This document shows, in pieces, positions 8,256-16,397 of a stretch of DNA of 64,000 nt. The DNA is from Flavobacterium sp. 1355 (GTDB lineage Bacteria > Bacteroidota > Bacteroidia > Flavobacteriales > Flavobacteriaceae), in the NCBI RefSeq assembly GCF_017833415.1, contig NZ_JAFICC010000004.1, positions 62,001 through 126,000 on the forward strand, given 5' to 3'. Numbering within the stretch: position 1 is the stretch's first letter; each line of letters opens with the position of its first letter. Position numbers and translations under genes: made by a program. The notes beneath the pieces are model-generated. The model did no database searches. It was not told the origin of the DNA and was given only the letters and a program-made list of their open reading frames with translations.

Positions 8256-9464
8256 TCAATCGGGAAATGAAATTTTACCCATCGTTACAGAAGGAATTCC
8301 TTTGTTGTTTCCGAAATTATAATTCCCTCCTGCGACAGTTTCGTTGGCCAGAATGGCAAATAAAACCGCTTCTTTGGCATCGCTCAAAATTCCGAGATCG
8401 TCGCTGGTATGAAACTGGCACGGCAATAATTCTTTTAACCATTTTACGAGTAACGGATTATTTGTTCCGCCACCGGACATATAAATATGAAAATCTTTAG
8501 AATCAATATTCACTCTATTTATGGTAAAAAGAATTCCTTCGGCTATAGTCTCGGCACTCAAACGTGTTAAAGTGGCAAGCAAATCTGATGCCGAAATCGT
8601 TTCTAAGCCAGTTTTTGAAAGTGCTTTTTGTACAAAATCAAAATTAAAAACTTCCTGACCAATTGATTTTGGGAAACTTTTCTGGAAGAACGAATCGTTT
8701 TTTAATTCGGTTAAAAGGGTTTGATTTACCGTTCCCATTTGGGCAATTTCGGCGTCTTTGTCGTAGCTTTTTTCAGGGAAATAATGTTTGGTAAAAATAT
8801 CAATTAACGTATTTGCTGTTCCGGTATCGGTTACAAAAACGTCCTCAGCGTTTAGGGAAGCAGGGAGGTAAGTATAATTGGCGATGCCGCCCATGTTGAG
8901 CATAATGCGGTTTTCGCCTTTTTTGCTAAATAATAAATAATCGCCATAAACCGCCAAGGGTGCGCCTTCGCCACCTGCAGCAACATGTTTTTGCCTGAAA
9001 TCGGATAAAGTTATAATTCCGGTTTTTACGGCAATATGATCGCCGTCTCCAATTTGCAAAGTTGCATTGGGAAATTTTTCCTGCTGATGCAAAAACTTTG
9101 GAGCGTGCAAAACTGTTTGTCCGTGCGAGGCAATTAAATCGACTTCGTGTGCGGGAATATTCCATTTTTGAAGACAATCGTTGACCATGCCGGCGTGCAA
9201 AAGACCGATCCATTCGTTTAATAAAGCCAAATGCTGAAAATCGATCGTTTTTTTGGCAAACACTTTACGGATTTCGGTTTTAATATCTTCTGTGTAACTG
9301 ATGGTTTCGAATTCCAGAATTTTCACAGCCGTATTTTCGCCCGCACCAGAAATAGCACAAAGCGCAATATCCAATCCGTCAAGCGAAGTTCCTGACATTA
9401 AACCTACTATTTTTCGGGTCTCTTTTTGAGCGATTTCAAAAAGAGCGCTTATATTTTTATTCAT
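8256..9464 (-). CDS. anmK: Anhydro-N-acetylmuramic acid kinase AnmK
   Basis: A 402-residue sugar kinase of the ASKHA fold that cleaves and phosphorylates 1,6-anhydroMurNAc to MurNAc-6-phosphate with ATP. Diagnostic sequence: VGLMSGTSLDGLDIAL (residues 20-35), the phosphate-binding loop of AnmK; LIASHGQTVLHAP; LQIGDGDHIA; NMGGIANYTYLP; and YMSGGGTNNPLL. Length is slightly above the 369 residues of the E. coli enzyme. It is cytoplasmic and upstream of the DigH/AmpG/NagZ genes on the same strand, completing the recycling steps up to MurNAc-6-P. No MurQ etherase gene is present in this window. Confidence 0.95.
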   Translation of the reverse strand: MNKNISALFEIAQKETRKIVGLMSGTSLDGLDIALCAISGAGENTAVKILEFETISYTEDIKTEIRKVFAKKTIDFQHLALLNEWIGLLHAGMVNDCLQKWNIPAHEVDLIASHGQTVLHAPKFLHQQEKFPNATLQIGDGDHIAVKTGIITLSDFRQKHVAAGGEGAPLAVYGDYLLFSKKGENRIMLNMGGIANYTYLPASLNAEDVFVTDTGTANTLIDIFTKHYFPEKSYDKDAEIAQMGTVNQTLLTELKNDSFFQKSFPKSIGQEVFNFDFVQKALSKTGLETISASDLLATLTRLSAETIAEGILFTINRVNIDSKDFHIYMSGGGTNNPLLVKWLKELLPCQFHTSDDLGILSDAKEAVLFAILANETVAGGNYNFGNNKGIPSVTMGKISFPD

Positions 9465-9677
9465 TAAAATGAGGTTTTAAGGAAGTGTTGTATTTGGTAA
9501 TGCTAAAATGGGATTTATTTTATAAAATTAGGAAAAATGCCGGCTTTTTAATTTAAGGAGCATTAAATTTTACTAAGAAAGAAAATAACCCTATTTTAAT
9601 ATAATATTACCTTCTAAGGGAGTGATCTAGTTTTTTACAGTTTTAAATTCGAGTATAACATAAACTCCTCATTTAAA

Positions 9678-12600
9678 ATGAAAAAAAACTTTACACGCTT
9701 CTTATTTCTTTTATTATTTATTTGGAGTTTTGAAAGTCATGCCCAACTATTTCCCGTTCAGCTAACTCCTGTTTTCAATAGTCCCTATAGTCTTAAATTA
9801 TCGGACTATGCGACCAGTATGGACACTAAAATGCAGTTGATGATCAACCCGACTGATATCATGATATCCAACAGGCCGGTTAGATTAAAACTATACATTC
9901 AGGGCAACGGGCTCAACATACAAAGCAGCGATTACATGCAGGGGCAAAAACCGCTCTTTATCAATGGAGGCGAACTGCAAACCCTGACCAATACAGATAT
10001 CGCAGCCTTGTTCAGGCTCGAAAACCTGCAGGGAATTACGACGGCTCAATACGCCAACGGATTACCGGAGGGAATGTACAGTTTCTGTTTTGAGATGTAT
10101 GACTTTGTCACCAACCAAAAAATATCGCAAAAAAGCTGTGCCAGTTTATACCTGATTTTAAACGATCCGCCACTCTTGAATACCCCGCAAAAAAACGAGC
10201 AGATTGCAGCCACTGATTTTCCTAATATTATGTTTACCTGGACACCGCGCCAGAGAAACGCAACCAATGTTTCTTATAAATTTGAATTAAAACAGCTTTT
10301 AGATCCTTCACTTGATCCTCAGTTTGCCTTTCAGATGGCTCCTGTTTTATACGAGGAAACACTTTTTGGCACTGCACTGCTCTACAATTTAAACATGCCG
10401 ATCCTGACACCCGGCATGCGTTATGCATGGCGTGTAAGGGCAATATCAACCACGGGACTATCAGAAAATGCCATTTTTAAAAACGACGGGTATAGCGAGA
10501 TTTATTCTTTTAAATATACCCAAAAGTGCGATCCTCCCACCTTTGCCTTATCTGAAATTGTATCGCCAAGCAGTGTAAAAATAAGCTGGCAGGGATTGCC
10601 CGATCACACCAAATATCAGGTACAATATCGCAAACAGGCTGTTGTAGAAGCCAACAAAAGAGGCAAAGAAAAACAAAAAAACTTTGAGTGGTTTTCTACT
10701 TATACCAATAACAATCAGGCTTTGCTTACCAATCTGGAGCAGGAAACAACTTATGAGTTCAAAGTAGGTTCAACTTGTACTTTAGAAGGTGATGGTGTGC
10801 AGAGTTTTAATTACTCTAATACGAACACTTTTAAAATTCCGAAAAAAGAAAATGGAATCGCCAGTTATAACTGTGGTATTGTTCCGAAAATCAATATTCA
10901 AAATCAAAAACCACTTACGAATTTAATTCAGAGCGAAACATTTACTGCAGGAGATTTTCCGGTAACTGTTTTAGAGCTGCAGGAGAAACATAGTCCTTAT
11001 TCGGGAAAAGGTTATATAATAGTGCCTTATTTGGCGGATACTAAAATTGCCGTTGAATTCAATAATATTCTAATCAACACAGATTATCAATTGATTAGCG
11101 GTGTGGTTGAAACCAGTTATAATGCGGATTGGAAGAATGTTACCGATATTGAAGACTTTACAGGCGAAGGCCAGGGAGGGCAAATTGAAGAAACGGTTAA
11201 GTTTGAAATAAAAAACATCGTTATCAATGCCAATGGCGATATTGTAGTTAATGGTAAAAATGGGGAACAGGTAACAATTCCGGGAGGAAAAGATACTGTA
11301 ATCACTGATAGCACAGGAAAAGTATACGGTGTAGACAGCAAAGGAAACGGAAGCAGTCAGGGTACAGAACCTGCGCCCGGAGGAAAACCAACTCCCGAGA
11401 ATACTGATGGCGTTGATAAAAGTGGTCAGGCGACAGCTTTTACGGCACAAGGAGTTACAATTGCTTTTTCAGGAAATGGAAGTAAATATGCCTTTGATGT
11501 GATGCCAAATAACGCAACAGCTACAATACAAAAGTTATATAAAAAAGTAGATGATGCTGTATTGCCTTATAAAGCAGTTTTAAATGGAGATACTGATACA
11601 GTCGTTGCCACGGTAACCATTACCGATACGATTGTAAAACCGGACAAAATTGTTTTTAAAACCCAAAACGGAGCGAATGTGTCGTTTACCAGAAATGGAA
11701 AAACATTTATACTTACTGTAAAAGGAAACCAAACTTATGCAGAGGAGCAAATATTAGCAGTGATTCAGCAAGGTGAAAGATGGAAAGTGATTGGTGCTTT
11801 TATGCTGGTTCATATTTCGGCGAAGGAAGTAAATTTGGTTTTAGTCCCGTTAAATAAAGAAACTCAAATTCCGTCAAATGCAGAAAATGAGATCAGTGCT
11901 GTTTATAAAAAAGCAGGTATAAAAATGAATATTACAAGATCTGAAAAAGTTAATTATACAGATGCTGACGGAAAAATACAAGTGGGAGACAGTGATTTTT
12001 TTGAAACTTACACAAATGAAGAACAAACGATCAATAATTTAATAAAAAAATCTGGTAGCTATAAATCAGATTCTTATTATTTAATTTATTCTGATTTGCC
12101 AGCAAGTAATCCGGCTATTAAAGGATTTATGGCATTAAAAGGACAGTTTGGATATGTTTTTGCAAATGGTGATAATAGAATTGCTAGCCATGAATTAGGA
12201 CATGGTATTTTTGGTTTGGAGCATCCCTTTAAAAATAAAACAGAAGAAGGTAAAACGGACTTTTTAATGGATTATGGAAATGGACTAAATCTTTGGCATA
12301 ATGACTGGAAACAAATTAATGATCCTAAATTTAGATTGTATTTGTTTCAAGGTGATGCTGAAGGGGAATATGAAACGGATGGGCATTATTCTACCGTTTA
12401 TTTGGTTTCTCTTATGTTAGGTATGGATCCTGTTAAAGCTTTAGAATTAGCTAAGGCTACAGAAGCACCAGATACGACAATTCATAGTCCTATGAATTTT
12501 GAGCTAAATGATACATGGGGACATCCAGGGGGGGCACAACAAGAAATACATTCATTAAATGGAGGATTTCATGGAATTGAAGAATTTTTTACAGCAATTA

Positions 12601-13481
12601 AATTTTTATATTCGGCAATTGGAGATATCAAAACTCAAGGAGAATTATTACATCGATTTGGAGATACTTATGCTCATACAAGGATCGGAAATCTAAAACC
12701 ACAAGATATTAAGGAGAATTTAAATTTAAAAGAAGCAGATGACGCTACTATTAAAAAATATATAGATTCTTGGAAGAAGATAAAATCAGAAACAACACTT
12801 GGAAGTCAAGTGCAACCTTGGATTAAATTTTTTAATTATTATTTGCAAAAAGACGGATTGGAATTTTTAAATAGTGAGACAAAGCAAAAGGAAATTTTTA
12901 AAGGAAGAACTTTAAAAGAAGCTTTAAAAGATTTATATCTTACTAATAATTCAAGCGGTTTTATAATGTATGGAGAAGAAGGTTACACAGGAGATCATTT
13001 TCAGTCAGATGGTGGCTATCCAGATCAAATTTTTTTAAGGCCAGATTGGTATCATATTTACGTACAGAATTTATCTTGGCTTATTGCTTCAAAATACAAA
13101 TTAAATAATTTACTTCTGAATTTATCTGTTTTTGATAAGATGATTAATTTTATTGTTAGAAATAAATGTTCAATGAAAGGAATTATAGATTATGAGATTG
13201 CTAAATTACGAAATGAAAAAGTTGTATATGTTCCTATTTATTATGCTAACGGTAAAATATTAGCTGCTGTAGATGAGGCTTTAAGTGATTATGAAAAAAG
13301 AGCTGTTAATGTAGTAGAATATACAGTAAAGTATTTAGGAGAACAGGGAATTCCTCCTTCACGAATAAAAGTTACAAGAACTGACAGGGTAGTTGTTAAA
13401 CAATTTTCTTCAGCTAGTGGAGCAGTATCCTTGCCAAGTTCTTCAACAACTATTGAAGCATTTGTTATAACAATAAATTAA
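9678..13481 (+). CDS. Secreted multidomain protein with Fn3, zincin motif and C-terminal toxin-like module
   Basis: A 1267-residue exported protein. Signal peptide ~1-22 (FLFLLLFIWSFESHA|QLF). Residues ~25-280 form a Bacteroidota-specific surface module (PYSLKLSDYATSMDTKMQL), possibly the TANFOR family; ~285-390 is fibronectin-III-like (VKISWQGLPDHTKYQVQYR). A Gly/Asn-rich linker follows (~500-580). H838ELGHGIFGLEH849 is a zinc-protease motif of the kind seen in Bacteroidota polymorphic toxins, followed by LMDYG (Met-turn-like). Residues ~870-1190 have a His/Asp-rich helical pattern (DGHYSTVYLVSLMLGMDP; H992RFGDTYAH1000; GDHFQSDGGYPDQ) resembling DUF6765/phospholipase-C-like folds. The last ~75 residues (IPPSRIKVTRTDRVVVKQF) recall the end of OmpA-like domains. 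DNA becomes visibly more AT-rich after about 11,880, as when a toxin tip is swapped. No T9SS sorting tail is evident. Activity is inferred. Confidence 0.75.
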   Translation: MKKNFTRFLFLLLFIWSFESHAQLFPVQLTPVFNSPYSLKLSDYATSMDTKMQLMINPTDIMISNRPVRLKLYIQGNGLNIQSSDYMQGQKPLFINGGELQTLTNTDIAALFRLENLQGITTAQYANGLPEGMYSFCFEMYDFVTNQKISQKSCASLYLILNDPPLLNTPQKNEQIAATDFPNIMFTWTPRQRNATNVSYKFELKQLLDPSLDPQFAFQMAPVLYEETLFGTALLYNLNMPILTPGMRYAWRVRAISTTGLSENAIFKNDGYSEIYSFKYTQKCDPPTFALSEIVSPSSVKISWQGLPDHTKYQVQYRKQAVVEANKRGKEKQKNFEWFSTYTNNNQALLTNLEQETTYEFKVGSTCTLEGDGVQSFNYSNTNTFKIPKKENGIASYNCGIVPKINIQNQKPLTNLIQSETFTAGDFPVTVLELQEKHSPYSGKGYIIVPYLADTKIAVEFNNILINTDYQLISGVVETSYNADWKNVTDIEDFTGEGQGGQIEETVKFEIKNIVINANGDIVVNGKNGEQVTIPGGKDTVITDSTGKVYGVDSKGNGSSQGTEPAPGGKPTPENTDGVDKSGQATAFTAQGVTIAFSGNGSKYAFDVMPNNATATIQKLYKKVDDAVLPYKAVLNGDTDTVVATVTITDTIVKPDKIVFKTQNGANVSFTRNGKTFILTVKGNQTYAEEQILAVIQQGERWKVIGAFMLVHISAKEVNLVLVPLNKETQIPSNAENEISAVYKKAGIKMNITRSEKVNYTDADGKIQVGDSDFFETYTNEEQTINNLIKKSGSYKSDSYYLIYSDLPASNPAIKGFMALKGQFGYVFANGDNRIASHELGHGIFGLEHPFKNKTEEGKTDFLMDYGNGLNLWHNDWKQINDPKFRLYLFQGDAEGEYETDGHYSTVYLVSLMLGMDPVKALELAKATEAPDTTIHSPMNFELNDTWGHPGGAQQEIHSLNGGFHGIEEFFTAIKFLYSAIGDIKTQGELLHRFGDTYAHTRIGNLKPQDIKENLNLKEADDATIKKYIDSWKKIKSETTLGSQVQPWIKFFNYYLQKDGLEFLNSETKQKEIFKGRTLKEALKDLYLTNNSSGFIMYGEEGYTGDHFQSDGGYPDQIFLRPDWYHIYVQNLSWLIASKYKLNNLLLNLSVFDKMINFIVRNKCSMKGIIDYEIAKLRNEKVVYVPIYYANGKILAAVDEALSDYEKRAVNVVEYTVKYLGEQGIPPSRIKVTRTDRVVVKQFSSASGAVSLPSSSTTIEAFVITIN

Positions 13482-13487
13482 TAAATT

Positions 13488-13910
13488 ATGTTAAGTTACA
13501 TTTTACAAATATTTTTTTTACTTTCTATTGTCTACATTTCATATAGAAGCAAATCTTACCTGTTGTTTAATTATTTCATAGGCTTAATCTTGCTTTTGTA
13601 TTTTGTAGATTTAAATTTCCGTGGAGAATCTAGGTCATTAATGTTTGAAATCGTAATGCTTGTATATATTATACCATCATATACGGTTCTATTCGTTTCT
13701 TCTTTATCTATTTATTTTGACGAAACAAACTCTAAAGAATATCATTTTTTTATACCAATATTTTTTTATTGTGTTATTATATTTTTAGAGTTATTTTATT
13801 TTAAGATGAAAGAGGCATTCAGTTTTATTTATCTCCCAATTTTTGTAGCTTTTTTTCCATTATATATTTTGAAATATTATCGAAAATATATAAAAGGAGA
13901 AAATAGTTAA
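13488..13910 (+). CDS. Small multi-pass membrane protein, family A (putative immunity)
   Basis: A 140-residue very hydrophobic protein with about four membrane segments and the ending FFPLYILKYYRKYIKGENS. It starts 6 bp after the large secreted protein, so it is almost certainly co-transcribed and is the natural candidate immunity protein for that protein's C-terminal module. A clear paralogue lies at 15478 (shared LSxxxQI start, NFxGxxR, IYFDE, FFIP and FFPLYILKYYRKY). No domain is recognised. AT-rich composition like the rest of the locus. Confidence 0.75.
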   Translation: MLSYILQIFFLLSIVYISYRSKSYLLFNYFIGLILLLYFVDLNFRGESRSLMFEIVMLVYIIPSYTVLFVSSLSIYFDETNSKEYHFFIPIFFYCVIIFLELFYFKMKEAFSFIYLPIFVAFFPLYILKYYRKYIKGENS

Positions 13911-13917
13911 TATTTGA

Positions 13918-14037
13918 GAATTTAGACGATTAGAGATTGATGATAATCCGTTCGATATCGCGGATTTGCAAACCGTGCACACACACACAGAAAAAATCGA
14001 CAAAGTAGCAAAGAATAAGAAGATTGAAGAAAATTAA
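13918..14037 (+). pseudogene. Remnant of a toxin pre-tip linker
   Basis: Open between stops but without a start codon; 39 codons reading ...IDDNPFDIADLQTVHTHTEK, then KIEEN and a TAA stop. It lies in another frame directly before the orphan toxin tip at 14048. It looks like the tail of the carrier region that once joined the tip, now broken by a stop and a frame change. Assignment rests on position and composition. Confidence 0.5.
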
Positions 14038-14047
14038 GATTTGATAA

Positions 14048-14476
14048 TTGGAATGGGCACAGATTACAAATCCGCGCTATCGGGTTGATGCATCAGCAAG
14101 AGCTCATGATGTAGGATATGATTTTGTAGGTGCCGAGGGAGCTTATGGTGCGACAATGGATAAAAGCGCGCTTCAAGCAGATATTCAGCTTGTTCGAAGT
14201 GCTAATAAAGTTATTAATATGTATGCAAAGAAAGAAATTGATCCCTTTACTAAAAATTGTGTTTCTAAAGAAACATTAGAAAGAGCTAAAAAAGTTGTTA
14301 CATTATTTTCGGTACTGTGCAAAATTAAAGGCATTGATAAAACGGAAAGTATTATTAAACAAAAAGCAATGTCTCAAGCATTAGATGTATGGCTGAGTAA
14401 TATAGATTTGACAATTGATGATGTTATTAATCCAGTCAATGAATCAGGGAAAAAAGTTAAAAAATTCTACAAATGA
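14048..14476 (+). pseudogene. Orphan phospholipase-A2-like toxin C-terminal domain
   Basis: A 142-residue frame with no ATG at its front; only a TTG directly after a TAA stop. The sequence begins WAQITNPRYRVDASARAHD and continues VGYDFVGAEGAYGA then QADIQLV. The 'ARAHDxxYD ... AD' arrangement resembles the His/Asp core of PLA2-like domains found at the C-terminus of Bacteroidota Rhs-type toxins. The carrier protein is absent, so this is either a silent spare tip for recombination or a decayed toxin. Its TGA stop overlaps the ATG of the next gene (ATGA), indicating that the tip and the family B protein form a pair. PLA2 activity is inferred from motif only. Confidence 0.65.
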
Positions 14477-14871
14477 AAATGATTAAGTGGTTAAGTGTCT
14501 TTATTGTGGTTATAGTTATTTCCATTTTTGTGTATTGGCTAAGTTTTGCAATTCTTTATTCTTATGGAGCAGGAGGCCAAGGCAGGATAAAAAACTATCA
14601 ATTTGGAATAAGTACAAGTATCATTAAAAATGAAATATTTTCGATTTGTCATAAAAAATCAAGTATAAGTTGTAAAGATTCTATAAGTGATTTGGGAGGA
14701 GGATATAAACAAAAATTAATTGTTATTAAAATAGAGAAGGATTCATTTATAATAAAAGATGCTGAAGGAGGAGATTTATATACAAGTTACAATTTAATTT
14801 CTATTAATGGCAAAATCGATGATGATTTTGGCTGGTTTTCCTTTGAAAAACATAAAAACATAAAAACATAA
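14473..14871 (+). CDS. Membrane-anchored small protein, family B copy 1 (putative immunity, frameshifted tail)
   Basis: A 132-residue protein with one N-terminal membrane helix (WLSVFIVVIVISIFVYWLSF), the motif LYSYGAGGQGRIKNYQF and an external domain ending DDFGWFSFEKHK. Start at 14473 is fixed by overlap with the toxin-tip stop and by alignment with MKIIKWL of copy 3. The tail is altered: an 8-bp unit (aaaaacat) is present four times and causes an early stop (KNIKT). With two units the frame would continue LFEKEIIDPLSKKYKYEKLE and end at 14943, overlapping the next ATG. It is likely the immunity protein for the orphan PLA2-like tip. Confidence 0.75.
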   Translation: MKMIKWLSVFIVVIVISIFVYWLSFAILYSYGAGGQGRIKNYQFGISTSIIKNEIFSICHKKSSISCKDSISDLGGGYKQKLIVIKIEKDSFIIKDAEGGDLYTSYNLISINGKIDDDFGWFSFEKHKNIKT

Positions 14872-14878
14872 AAACATA
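14845..14878. repeat. Tandem 8-bp microsatellite inside family B copy 1
   Basis: Four successive copies of aaaaacat within the codons after FSFEKHK. Copy number changes by one would shift the frame: two or five units restore the conserved C-terminal tail, four do not. This is a slippage site and could be phase-variable. Confidence 0.8.
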
Positions 14879-14940
14879 AAATTATTTGAAAAAGAAATTA
14901 TCGACCCATTATCAAAGAAATACAAATATGAAAAATTAGA

Positions 14941-15390
14941 ATGACAAAAAATATAAGTTATATTTTAGTTACACTTGTTTTAGGTTCTTTCATCTTTTAT
15001 TTATCTCTATATTTTATTGGAGGTTACTATGTTGGAAGCTATGGAAGTGGTAAAATAAAAATATATGAATTTGCAACAAAAAAAGAGAATTTAGAAAAGG
15101 AATTAAATAGAATTTGTAGTGTTTCTAAAAATATTTCTTGTAAAGATTCGATTAATTATATTGGCAGAACTTATAAAAAATCATTAGTAATAAAATTAAA
15201 TTCTCAACCAATTTATGTTCTAAAATTATCAGGTGAGGCAAACTATAGCGATCTTCATTTGATCTACATAAACGGTAAATCAAATGACGATTTTGGATGG
15301 TTTTCTTTTGAAAAACATAAAAAAGTAAAATTATTTGAAAAAGAAATTATCGAACCATTATCTAAAAAGTTTGAAAGAATTGACGAATAA
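14941..15390 (+). CDS. Membrane-anchored small protein, family B copy 2 (intact, putative immunity)
   Basis: A 149-residue protein and the only full-length member of family B here: N-terminal membrane helix (ISYILVTLVLGSFIFYLSLY), GSYGSGKIKIYEF, CSVSKNISCKDS with two cysteines, and the full tail DDFGWFSFEKHKKVKLFEKE through KKFERIDE. The cysteine pair is shared with copy 1 (CHKKSSISCKDS). Its ATG overlaps the would-be stop of copy 1, indicating an ancestral tight operon. Probably exposed on the periplasmic side, where it could neutralise an incoming lipase toxin; inferred. Confidence 0.75.
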   Translation: MTKNISYILVTLVLGSFIFYLSLYFIGGYYVGSYGSGKIKIYEFATKKENLEKELNRICSVSKNISCKDSINYIGRTYKKSLVIKLNSQPIYVLKLSGEANYSDLHLIYINGKSNDDFGWFSFEKHKKVKLFEKEIIEPLSKKFERIDE

Positions 15391-15477
15391 TGATTTGATG
15401 AAAAAAGGGAAATGAGTAAACTAATAAAATATATAGTTACCTCAAAAGTTTAAAAGAGTTGAAAAATATATACATAT

Positions 15478-15864
15478 ATGCTGAGTAATTTCATTCAAAT
15501 AAGTTTACTAATTTTTATCATTTATATTTCTTATAAATCAGATTTTTTGATAGTGTTTAATTACATTATAGGTTTTGAGTTGGTAGTGTTTTTTACCAAT
15601 TTAAATTTTCAAGGACATACTAGATATAAAGAAGAAATTATAGTATTCCTCTTAAATCTTTTTTTGTATTCAGTTTTGTTTTGCTCTTCCGGATTCATTT
15701 ATTTTGATGAAGAAAATGATAAAAAACATTATTTTTTTATACCGTTTCTTGTGTATCTAGTTATTATGATTTTTTTAGGTAGGCAAGATTTTTTTATGGT
15801 TGTGTTACCTATTTCAATAGCTTTCTTTCCATTATATATTTTAAAATATTATAGAAAATATTAA
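15478..15864 (+). CDS. Small multi-pass membrane protein, family A copy 2
   Basis: A 128-residue paralogue of the protein at 13488, sharing about four membrane segments, the IYFDEENDKKHYFFIP loop and the ending FFPLYILKYYRKY; it lacks the last seven residues of copy 1. It lies between family B copies 2 and 3 on the same strand, giving the order A-B-B-A-B. The function is unknown; an extra immunity gene without its toxin is the simplest reading. Confidence 0.72.
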   Translation: MLSNFIQISLLIFIIYISYKSDFLIVFNYIIGFELVVFFTNLNFQGHTRYKEEIIVFLLNLFLYSVLFCSSGFIYFDEENDKKHYFFIPFLVYLVIMIFLGRQDFFMVVLPISIAFFPLYILKYYRKY

Positions 15865-15936
15865 AAATAAATGAATAAATAAATAAATTCAATTGACAAT
15901 AAATTATAATTAATTCGCTAAAATCAAAAGTCTCAA

Positions 15937-16335
15937 ATGAAAATTATTAAATGGTTAGCTATTTTAGGCAGTACAGCGCTTAGTATGGTTGTATTATATT
16001 GGATCGGTTTTGCTATTCTTTTTTCTTATGGTGCAGGCGGACCAAAAAGGATCGAGGCATATGAATTTAAAATAACCAAAAAGAATTTACGACAAGAGTT
16101 AAAAATGATATGTAGCAATTCAAATTATCTATCCTATAAAGATACTATTGATGATAACGGATTTACAAAAACATTAGTTACAATACAAATCACAGAAGAA
16201 AACAATAAAACAGTTTATGATTTACGTTTATGGAATATGGGAAGTGATGAAATTACAAGTTTTTATCTTTATTATATAAATAGCAGATCAAGTGATTATT
16301 TTGGATGGTTTTCTTTTGAAAAACATAAAAAGTAA
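15937..16335 (+). CDS. Membrane-anchored small protein, family B copy 3 (truncated by frameshift)
   Basis: A 132-residue protein with N-terminal membrane helix (ALSMVVLYWIGFAILFSY), GAGGPKRIEAYEF and the end DYFGWFSFEKHKK followed by a stop. Compared with copy 2, the A run after the KH codons has five instead of six A, which shifts the frame. The lost tail is still readable downstream as LFEKEIIEPLSKKFERVE up to about 16392. One of the two family cysteines is replaced (CSNSNYLSYKD). Decay or a phase-variable homopolymer are both possible. Confidence 0.72.
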   Translation: MKIIKWLAILGSTALSMVVLYWIGFAILFSYGAGGPKRIEAYEFKITKKNLRQELKMICSNSNYLSYKDTIDDNGFTKTLVTIQITEENNKTVYDLRLWNMGSDEITSFYLYYINSRSSDYFGWFSFEKHKK

Positions 16336-16397
16336 AATTATTTGAAAAAGAAATTATCGAACCATTATCTAAAAAGTTTGAAAGAGTAGAATAGTAA
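16336..16397 (+). pseudogene. Out-of-frame tail of family B copy 3
   Basis: These bases are nearly identical to the last codons of copy 2 (about 15331-15390) and encode LFEKEIIEPLSKKFER in the shifted frame. They show that the truncation of copy 3 comes from a single-base change at the A run, not from a shorter ancestral gene. Confidence 0.75.

Noticed and set aside
8926..9213. 95-residue frame inside anmK
   Set aside because: It is a shifted-frame shadow of the well-supported AnmK coding sequence.
11070..11450. 126- and 74-residue frames opposite the large secreted protein
   Set aside because: Antisense frames produced by the Gly/Asn-rich linker codons; no independent support.
12189..12224. 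Metzincin-type zinc site HExxHxxGxxH in the large secreted protein
   Set aside because: The third histidine is one position too far (HELGHGIFGLEH), so only a general zincin motif is claimed.
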